Assembly: GCA_009786625.1 (NCBI GenBank)
Contig: WQRT01000015.1
Span: 4,488-16,684 of the forward strand
Reading direction: 5' to 3'
Source of the DNA: Treponema sp.
GTDB lineage: Bacteria; Spirochaetota; Spirochaetia; Treponematales; Breznakiellaceae
Length of the DNA stretch: 12,197 bases
Shown: one piece after another, positions 7,455-12,197 of the stretch
Layout: every line of letters starts with the position of its first letter
How positions within the stretch are numbered: the first letter of the stretch is position 1
Notes under the pieces: generated by a model
The model's input: only the letters and a program-made list of their open reading frames with translations
Told to the model about the DNA's origin: nothing
Database searches by the model: none
Program-made: the position numbers and the translations under genes

Positions 7455-8495
7455 ATGAAGATCAAAGAAAACGATTTCGGCGTATTATCCAACGGCAAGA
7501 AAGTTAAAATATGGACGCTCAGCGCGGGAGATTTAAAACTTTCCCTTTCAAGTTACGGCGCCGCATGGACAAGCCTGATTGTCCCCTCACGCAATGGCAT
7601 TAAGGATGATATTCTTTTGGGTTATTCCGGGCTGGACGGTTATTTGAATAACGGTCCTTACATCGGCGTTACAGTGGGGCGTTTTGCCAACCGCATTAAA
7701 GACGCGTCTTTTGAAATTATGGGAATGAGACACGCTCTTAATGCAAACGACGGAGTGAACTCGCTTCATTCGGGGCCGCGCGGTTTTGATAAGCTTCTCT
7801 GGAAATCGGAAGCATACGAAGAAAACGAAGGCGTCTATGTACGGTTTGAACTTGACAGCCCGGACGGAGACTGCGGTTTCCCGGGGCAAATGAAAGCTGT
7901 GGTAAATTACGGGCTTACAAAATCCAACGAAGTGATCTGCGATTATCAGGCAAAGGTTGACAAACCGTGTCCTATAAACCTGACCAACCACGCCTACTTT
8001 AACCTCGCCGGAGAAGGGAATGGAAACATACTGAATCATGATGTTGTTCTTTACTCTTCTTCATATGTTCAAGTTGATAAGACCGGTATTCCCACGGGAA
8101 ATATCGTCCCGGTTGATGGGACAATCTTTGATTTCAGAAAACGAAGAAAAATTTTCTTGGGCGGTTCTTTTTTAAAACCGTTCAGAGGATATGATCACTG
8201 CTTTGCCGTGGACGGCGAACGCGGCAAGCTGCGCCCCTGCGCCGAAGTGCACGAAGAAGACACCGGGCGTTCAATGGCTGTTTTTACATCGCAGCCTGGT
8301 GTTCAGTTTTATACCGGGAACTTTCTTAAAAACGCGGCGGGAAAACACGGCTCCGTTTATGGTAAACATTCAGGTTTCTGCCTTGAAACACAGCATTACC
8401 CCGATACGCCGAATCAGAAAGGTTTCCCGTCCTGCACAGCGGCTCCGGGGAAAGACTACCATGAAAAAGCGGTTTTCAAATTCGATGTCGGATGA
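7455..8495 (+). CDS. galM: Aldose 1-epimerase (galactose mutarotase)
   Basis: This cytoplasmic enzyme interconverts the alpha and beta anomers of galactose, glucose and related aldoses, feeding the Leloir pathway. Counting from the ATG at 7455 it has 346 residues, the normal GalM length. Visible motifs are GRFANRI at about 75-81, NSLHSGPRGFDKLLW with His105, NLTNHAYFNLAG with His179 as the likely general acid, YDHCF with Asp247, and GFCLETQHYPDTPNQ with Glu311 as the catalytic base. The frame is open upstream to a TTG at 7434 and a GTG at 7440. I chose the ATG because MKIKENDFGVLSNGKKV matches the usual family start. No start has a good ribosome binding site. There is no other gal gene beside it, so its sugar pathway is not shown by context. 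It is convergent with the sigma-like gene. Confidence 0.93.
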   Translation: MKIKENDFGVLSNGKKVKIWTLSAGDLKLSLSSYGAAWTSLIVPSRNGIKDDILLGYSGLDGYLNNGPYIGVTVGRFANRIKDASFEIMGMRHALNANDGVNSLHSGPRGFDKLLWKSEAYEENEGVYVRFELDSPDGDCGFPGQMKAVVNYGLTKSNEVICDYQAKVDKPCPINLTNHAYFNLAGEGNGNILNHDVVLYSSSYVQVDKTGIPTGNIVPVDGTIFDFRKRRKIFLGGSFLKPFRGYDHCFAVDGERGKLRPCAEVHEEDTGRSMAVFTSQPGVQFYTGNFLKNAAGKHGSVYGKHSGFCLETQHYPDTPNQKGFPSCTAAPGKDYHEKAVFKFDVG

Positions 8496-8504
8496 ATTTG
8501 CAGA

Positions 8505-8529
8505 TAACGCTTTATTGTAAAAAGTGTTA
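8505..8529. terminator. Possible bidirectional terminator between galM and the sigma-like gene
   Basis: TAACGCTTT (8505-8513) pairs with AAAGTGTTA (8521-8529) over nine positions, including one G-T pair, with a 7-base loop. It lies 10 bases after the galM stop and overlaps the stop codon of the convergent minus-strand gene. The stem is AT-rich and only short T runs follow, so it is a modest candidate. Confidence 0.4.
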
Positions 8530-9396
8530 ATTTAAATCCGCCTTCTTTGACAGAGCCTCCCACTTGTTTTTTAGCCTGTAAAGATTTGCGTCCACCGTAC
8601 CCTTTGAAATACCGATAACATCCGCGATCTGCTGGTTTGTCGCTTCCTTCCGCACTTTTTCCATACGTCTGCGCATACTTTCCAGTCTGCGCCTTGCTCT
8701 TGTAAGACGGTCTTTCATTATGTCACGGGCTGTAATGTTTTCTTTTATCATTGATAATTTTTTTTCATAAACCATACACCTGTAATACTGGCAGTACATA
8801 CTTTCCCTTAAGCGGTAAATCTTGTCGTCTCTTTTCTGCCTGATCTTCCGCATTTTTCCAAGCATCCGTGAAAGCTCTTTTTGGTCAATGCCTATTTTCT
8901 GCGCGATTTTATCCGCGAAATCATCGGAGATATAGTAATAGCATTTAAGTATTAACGAAAGAATCCGCGTAGTGTTTTTTCTTCCTTTTCCGTCAATTGT
9001 CATCTGTTTAATTACCGAAGGCTTAGCGTTATTCAGATGATACGCGGGCGGCTCTTCATACGCGTACATCTCTTGAATCTTCGCGTTCCACGCGGAATGT
9101 TCAGTGATGGCTCTTGATGTTATGCGCATACGGAATTCCCTTGATGATATGAGCATGAACTTGCTGATGTAACTTTCAAAGGACGCGCCTATATCGTTAT
9201 ATGTGTCAATAACCCTGGAAATTCTCTGGTAAAACCATGATATATAATCTTCGTACTCGTCGCGCTTCCAGCCGCTAAGACAGGTTTTTTCCTGATTGTA
9301 AAAAAAATAACTGTAAATTAATCCCTCAAGATCGGGGCGCGGCAATATTCCGGCCGTGTAATCTGAAAAAAATTCGTTTAATGTTTCAATCCGCAT
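8527..9396 (-). CDS. Divergent sigma-70-like protein with C-terminal HTH
   Basis: This is a 289-residue, very basic protein. Residues 47-92 (EYEDYISWFYQRI, then IGASFESYISKFMLISSREFRMR) resemble sigma-70 region 2, where an invariant-like aromatic FESY block precedes the DNA- and core-binding helices. Residues 153-185 contain IAQKIGIDQKELSRMLGKMR, which could be a first helix-turn-helix. Residues 190-250 are a long Arg/Lys-rich helix. Residues 252-279 (TNQQIADVIGISKGTVDANLYRLKNKW) are a clear region-4-like helix-turn-helix. It may be an alternative sigma factor or a sigma-derived regulator. The weak region 2 and the long basic linker make ordinary ECF-sigma function uncertain. An AGAGG ribosome binding site supports the ATG. 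It lies 104 bases after the phosphoesterase gene on the same strand, with no terminator seen between them. Confidence 0.7.
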   Translation of the reverse strand: MRIETLNEFFSDYTAGILPRPDLEGLIYSYFFYNQEKTCLSGWKRDEYEDYISWFYQRISRVIDTYNDIGASFESYISKFMLISSREFRMRITSRAITEHSAWNAKIQEMYAYEEPPAYHLNNAKPSVIKQMTIDGKGRKNTTRILSLILKCYYYISDDFADKIAQKIGIDQKELSRMLGKMRKIRQKRDDKIYRLRESMYCQYYRCMVYEKKLSMIKENITARDIMKDRLTRARRRLESMRRRMEKVRKEATNQQIADVIGISKGTVDANLYRLKNKWEALSKKADLN

Positions 9397-9462
9397 TATT
9401 TACCTCTGGTTCCAGATATCGGACTTAAGGTAATGCGTCATGTGAAGATCGCGCGGAAACGG

Positions 9463-9482
9463 CTGATTTTTACTGATTTTTC
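9463..9482. repeat. Tandem 10-bp imperfect duplication
   Basis: CTGATTTTTA is followed directly by CTGATTTTTC, nine of ten bases the same. It lies in the 104-base spacer between the phosphoesterase and the sigma-like gene, about 20 bases downstream of the phosphoesterase stop. It is probably slippage-derived; no function is visible. Confidence 0.6.
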
Positions 9483-9500
9483 ATTTCGATATGTTTTTAG

Positions 9501-10511
9501 TTAATAAACGAAAAAATTATGGAACGATTCGAGCATTGTTTGCTTTACATACGAAGGACTTCCATTCATTGTGAGGCCTGCAGCGTTTTTATGGCCGCCG
9601 CCTCCAAATTGCGCGGCAATCTGCGATACATTTATTTTATCGGTAGATCTTAAACTTACAGTACAGTTTTCTACACACTCCTGGCGGATAATTATTATCG
9701 CCTCCACGCCTTCGATAGAAAGGAGAAGCTGATTCAGATTGTCGGAGTCCCTGTTCTCGCTGCCGAATGTCATGTATTCTTCCAGTGTTTCGCAGCTTAA
9801 AAGAAGTTTGCCGTCATAATGCGACTCTGTTCTCGCTAGAATCCGCCCCAGCAAAATTCTTGAGCTAAGGCTTTTTCCGCCGCTGATTGTATTGTAGGTA
9901 TTTTTGGGGTTAGCTCCCAGGCGGATCAACTGCGAGGCGATTTCCATCACATCCCAGTTTTTTTCATTCAGAAAACGGAAAAACCCCGTATCTGTGCAAA
10001 GGCCGAAGAAAAGCAGCACAGCTTCTTTTTTTGTCGGTCTTAAACCAAGCGCGTAGATCAGTTTAAATATTAATAGAGTGCAGGATGGCATCTGCGAATC
10101 CGCGTAAACCGGTTCTTCAGGCGTGGAAGGAGGGAAAGTGACGGAACTGTGATGGTCGATGATCGCGCAAGGGTACATATCAATCGATTTTGAAATATCC
10201 CCCGTTCTCTCTTTGCCGGAACAATCAACAATAATTACCCTGGCTTCGCTTGGATTAAGTTTTGGTATGTCGGAATATTGATCAATGAAATTTCTTATCT
10301 CGGTTCGTTTGTACGGACCCGATGAACAGGCGAAGGCGATTTTCCCGAGACGCCGTAGAGCGCTGCGCAGGGCAAGCTGGCTCCCTACACAGTCCCCGTC
10401 AGGCTCTTTATGCCCCGCGATGATAAATTGTGTGCCTGTTCTAATATACTGTACAAGCTCTTCAGGTACGCCTTCTGCAAGCGGATTTTGAACTCTGGCG
10501 TCAATTTCCAT
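9501..10511 (-). CDS. DHH/DHHA1 phosphoesterase, NrnA type (oligoribonuclease/pAp phosphatase-like)
   Basis: This is a 336-residue protein with the full NrnA layout. The N-terminal DHH domain shows AGHKEPDGDCVGS (His34, Asp38, Asp40), VIIVDCSG (Asp96), AIIDHHS (Asp119-His120-His121, the family signature) and GLCTDTGFF (Asp174), which together bind two divalent metals. The C-terminal DHHA1 domain carries QFGGGGHKNAAGL at about 301-313 for substrate binding. Family enzymes degrade short RNA oligomers and dephosphorylate 3'-phosphoadenosine 5'-phosphate, and some act on cyclic-dinucleotide breakdown products. Which of these applies is not settled by sequence. The ATG overlaps the TGA of the upstream gene by one base (TGATG), and there is no good ribosome binding site of its own, so translation is probably coupled to that small exported protein. 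Confidence 0.9.
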   Translation of the reverse strand: MEIDARVQNPLAEGVPEELVQYIRTGTQFIIAGHKEPDGDCVGSQLALRSALRRLGKIAFACSSGPYKRTEIRNFIDQYSDIPKLNPSEARVIIVDCSGKERTGDISKSIDMYPCAIIDHHSSVTFPPSTPEEPVYADSQMPSCTLLIFKLIYALGLRPTKKEAVLLFFGLCTDTGFFRFLNEKNWDVMEIASQLIRLGANPKNTYNTISGGKSLSSRILLGRILARTESHYDGKLLLSCETLEEYMTFGSENRDSDNLNQLLLSIEGVEAIIIIRQECVENCTVSLRSTDKINVSQIAAQFGGGGHKNAAGLTMNGSPSYVKQTMLESFHNFFVY

Positions 10512-10915
10512 CAGTGCTGGATTTCAAATGTATCACCAAAATATCTGCTTACGTCAAAGCCCATTGGTATACTTCCCCATGACTCGTGCCCTCTATTCCT
10601 GTGTATATACAGTCTGACAAAGGAAAACTCGCCGTCGACATAGAAAACTGTCATGGACGGCCAGTCGGAACCTGCCCCTAAACGAATCAGTTCCGCCATT
10701 CCGGCGGCTTCTCTGAACCACGGATTTGGAAGGCCTATCAGCGCGGTACCGGTTTGTGTATGGTACAGAACAATGTAGCCTGTATGGCTGGGATATATCT
10801 TTTCAACCCGCACGTTTATGTAATAAAACGTGTGCGCATTCCCCGAAGAGCTATTTTGGGCAAAAATAGGCGTAATAATCGCCATAAAAATAAGTGTAAG
10901 AATGAGTTTTTTCAT
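10511..10915 (-). CDS. Small exported protein of unknown function
   Basis: This is a 134-residue protein with a clear signal peptide (KKLILTLIFMAIITPIFAQ, cut near residue 19-20) and no lipobox. The mature part of about 114 residues is rich in aromatic residues and beta-strand-like: YYINVRVEKIYPSHTGYIVLY, then SMTVFYVDGEFSFVRLYI, then GSIPMGFDVSRYFGDTFEI. I recognise no family. A GGAGGT ribosome binding site six bases from the ATG is among the best in the window. The stop codon overlaps the start of the phosphoesterase gene. It is odd to find a periplasmic protein translationally coupled to a cytoplasmic nuclease. It may simply be the promoter-proximal gene of the unit. Confidence 0.8.
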   Translation of the reverse strand: MKKLILTLIFMAIITPIFAQNSSSGNAHTFYYINVRVEKIYPSHTGYIVLYHTQTGTALIGLPNPWFREAAGMAELIRLGAGSDWPSMTVFYVDGEFSFVRLYIHRNRGHESWGSIPMGFDVSRYFGDTFEIQH

Positions 10916-10935
10916 GTATGACCTCCAGAACTTAA

Positions 10936-10964
10936 ATTCTAACCTATAATTCTAAGAAATTCAA
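10936..10964 (-). promoter_or_regulatory. Promoter of the small exported protein / phosphoesterase unit
   Basis: On the minus strand TTGAAT (10959-10964) and TAGAAT (10936-10941) are separated by exactly 17 bases, matching a sigma-70 promoter at 4/6 and 5/6 positions. Transcription would begin near 10929, just before the GGAGGT ribosome binding site at 10921-10926, giving a short leader. Confidence 0.5.
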
Positions 10965-11083
10965 CAAAAATTTTCACATTATTCGCAAGCAGGACAGCAT
11001 TTCCGCGCCCATATATATATGACACTTTTTTGTGTCGGCAGGTGATCTTTTCATTTTTGTACCAAATGTCAGAAGTAAGGTAT

Positions 11084-11102
11084 TTTTATCCGTTGGATAA
11101 AA
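11084..11102. promoter_or_regulatory. Perfect inverted repeat upstream of the ORF6N gene, possible operator
   Basis: TTTTATCC, GTT, then GGATAAAA form perfect 8-base arms, ending 44 bases before the ORF6N start codon. A weak plus-strand promoter (TTGTAC at 11057, TATTTT at 11081, 18-base spacer) would place the transcription start inside the repeat. That would suit repression, or a small hairpin at the 5' end of the mRNA. The rest of the 231-base spacer holds an AT dinucleotide run and a weak GACAC/GTGTC hairpin at 11021-11036. Confidence 0.4.
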
Positions 11103-11146
11103 GCCTGTAAAAACTTTGGACTTGGCATTATCACGGAGATTAAATT

Positions 11147-11713
11147 ATGAAACTGAGTATTAATGACGTTGACAAAAAAATTATTGAAATTCGTAAGACA
11201 AAAGTAATTCTGGATATTGATGTTGCTTCAATCTACGGAGTCGAAACAAAACGAATAAATGAAGCGGTAAAAAATAATCCGGATAAATTTCCTAAGGGTT
11301 ATATTATAACAATTAATAATAAAGAGAAAAAGGAACTGGTCGAAAATTTCGACCAGTTCAAATCCCTGAAACATTCCTATGCGCCATTAAAAGCTTTCAC
11401 TGAAAAAGGGTTGTATATGTTAGCCACAATAATTAAAAGTCCGAAGGCAACGAAAACAACTTTAATAATAATCGAAGCATTCGCGAAAATTCGTGATTTA
11501 ACAAGAACTGTGCGGGAATTGGCTGTAAAAACAACAAAAGAAGAGAAGAAACCTTTAATGCAAAAAAGCGGTGAAATCATTTCCGATATTTTAGGTGATT
11601 CCATGAATATCTCAGAAACAGAAACAACCTTCGAAATTAATCTGGCTGTAATGAATATTAAACATACGGTGAAAAGAAAAAAAGATATAGATCAAAGTGA
11701 TTGTTACAATTAA
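11147..11713 (+). CDS. ORF6N-domain protein, probable mobile-element origin
   Basis: This is a 188-residue protein. Residues 11-50 (KIIEIRKTKVILDIDVASIY, GVETKRINEAVKNN, DKFPKGYII) match the N-terminal ORF6N domain found in phage and bacterial proteins. Residues 83-117 (AFTEKGLYMLATIIKSPKA and AIIEAFAKIRD-like text) complete it. The remainder (125-188) is Lys-rich with no known domain. ORF6N proteins are thought to bind DNA or act in phage-type regulation; the role here is unknown. GGAG eight bases before the ATG supports the start. The gene is much more AT-rich than its neighbours (15 of 60 bases are G or C at 11161-11220, against 34 of 60 at 6421-6480 in the protease gene), stands alone and has its own spacers, which together suggest lateral transfer. 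It contains a perfect 27-bp palindrome in the codons for residues 63-71. Confidence 0.85.
   Translation: MKLSINDVDKKIIEIRKTKVILDIDVASIYGVETKRINEAVKNNPDKFPKGYIITINNKEKKELVENFDQFKSLKHSYAPLKAFTEKGLYMLATIIKSPKATKTTLIIIEAFAKIRDLTRTVRELAVKTTKEEKKPLMQKSGEIISDILGDSMNISETETTFEINLAVMNIKHTVKRKKDIDQSDCYN
11333..11359. repeat. Perfect 27-bp palindrome inside the ORF6N gene
   Basis: The 13-base arm GAACTGGTCGAAA, one central A, and the exact reverse complement TTTCGACCAGTTC lie within the ORF6N coding frame. They encode ELVENFDQF, in the linker between the two conserved halves of the domain. An arm of 13 perfectly matched bases is not expected by chance at any given site. Confidence 0.95.
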
Positions 11714-11729
11714 AAAAGGTAATAAAGGA

Positions 11730-11779
11730 AAACCGCCGAAGGTTTATGTTGTCCGCTGATAAATTTTTATCTAACGCGG
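11730..11779. terminator. Hairpins between convergent ORF6N and ABC-transporter genes, likely terminator region
   Basis: Two structures lie in the 73-base gap. AAACC/GGTTT (11730-11734 and 11741-11745) has a 6-base loop that reads TTCGGC on the minus strand and is followed there by a T-rich stretch, a candidate end for the transporter operon. CCGC plus GATAAA (11753-11763) pairs with TTTATC plus GCGG (11766-11779) with a 1-base and a 4-base bulge, and TTT follows on the plus strand. Both are imperfect. Confidence 0.4.
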
Positions 11780-11786
11780 TTTGCGG

Positions 11787-12197
11787 TTAAAAATTAAGGC
11801 AACATCGTATTTGCCTTTCATCCGCGGTTCGCAGTTCCGGCGCTTTCTTAATACATTCAGGCGCCGCTTTGGAGCATCTTGGAGCGAACGGGCAGCCGGG
11901 TTCAGGATTCGCGGGATCTGTGACTTTACCTGCGATCGTAACAAGGCGCTCTTTGGTGTAGTGGCTCCCAAAACGCGGAGAGGCGGCTAGAAGCGCCTGA
12001 GTATACGGGTGGCGGGCGTTGTTGATTATTTCTTCGGATTTTCCGCTTTCCATCGCGAGGCCGCCGTACATTACCATTATCCTGTCGGAGATTTCCGCCA
12101 CAAGATCGATGTCATGGCTTATAAATATTATCGAGATATTTCTGGTGCGGCGCAGCGTTTTAAGCAGTTCCACAATTTGCTTCTGGATCGTAAGATC
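11787..12197 (-). CDS. Oligopeptide/dipeptide ABC-transporter ATPase (OppD/DppD family), 5' part outside window
   Basis: The frame is open to the right edge, giving the last 136 residues of a protein that starts beyond it. The first visible residues, DLTIQKQIVELL, match the segment just after Walker B and the D-loop of peptide-importer ATPases. IIFISHDIDL then supplies the H-loop His. ARHPYTQALLAASP begins the oligopeptide/dipeptide C-terminal domain, followed by PEPGCPFAPRCSKAAPECIKKAPEL and a final CC. The Cys cluster is typical of OppD/DppD-type subunits. The protein powers uptake of short peptides, or sometimes nickel or sugars, at the inner membrane together with permeases and a binding protein. 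Those genes should lie to the right. OppD, DppD and OppF types cannot be separated with certainty from this part; the C-terminus most resembles D subunits. A GTG at 12171-12173 could be mistaken for a start but is internal. Confidence 0.9.
   Translation of the reverse strand, partial: DLTIQKQIVELLKTLRRTRNISIIFISHDIDLVAEISDRIMVMYGGLAMESGKSEEIINNARHPYTQALLAASPRFGSHYTKERLVTIAGKVTDPANPEPGCPFAPRCSKAAPECIKKAPELRTADERQIRCCLNF

Noticed and set aside
7587..8039. 150-aa minus-strand open frame
   Set aside because: It lies antisense within galM, whose catalytic motifs are all present; the reverse product has no recognisable features.
11021..11036. GACAC-T6-GTGTC hairpin upstream of the ORF6N gene
   Set aside because: A 5-bp stem whose loop is the T run is common by chance, and no gene ends there.
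11781..11990. Plus-strand open frame overlapping the transporter gene
   Set aside because: The minus-strand frame matches conserved OppD/DppD C-terminal motifs, so the plus-strand frame is a shadow.

Overview
The window looks like chromosomal DNA of a spirochaete, most probably a Treponema-type organism of intermediate G+C. This rests on gene character: a very long membrane-anchored coiled-coil protein, an HtrA-type protease with a single PDZ domain, several short exported proteins with hydrophobic signal peptides, and a divergent sigma-70-like protein. It is inference and was not tested by any search. I saw no rRNA, tRNA, CRISPR array, transposase or insertion sequence. No stretch longer than about 300 bases lacks a gene.

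Layout. Positions 1-5532 carry three genes on the minus strand, read from high to low coordinates: a 450-aa exported protein with a possible NlpC/P60-like cysteine peptidase signature, a 232-aa HAD-family hydrolase, and a giant coiled-coil protein whose 3' end lies beyond the left edge. Gaps of 43 and 54 bases suggest one transcription unit. A 60-base divergent promoter region separates this unit from a plus-strand membrane-anchored HtrA/DegS-type serine protease (5593-6807). Next come a minus-strand DUF2147-type exported protein (6849-7367) and a plus-strand aldose 1-epimerase, divergently transcribed around a short palindrome. From 10915 down to 8527 the minus strand encodes a small exported protein, a DHH/DHHA1 phosphoesterase (NrnA type) that overlaps it by one base, and a sigma-70-like HTH protein. 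At 11147-11713 lies an AT-rich ORF6N-domain gene on the plus strand that looks acquired. The right edge holds the C-terminal part of an oligopeptide/dipeptide ABC-transporter ATPase on the minus strand.

How the genes fit together. Much of the window concerns the cell envelope: a periplasmic protease, a candidate exported cysteine peptidase, two small exported proteins, a membrane-tethered coiled-coil rod and a peptide importer. The metabolic and housekeeping parts are the HAD hydrolase, GalM and the phosphoesterase.

The most striking structures are two. The first is an exactly in-register array of 24 repeats of 22 residues (66 bp) in the coiled-coil protein, with 11-residue (hendecad) spacing. 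The second is a perfect 27-bp palindrome (13-base arms around one base) inside the ORF6N gene.
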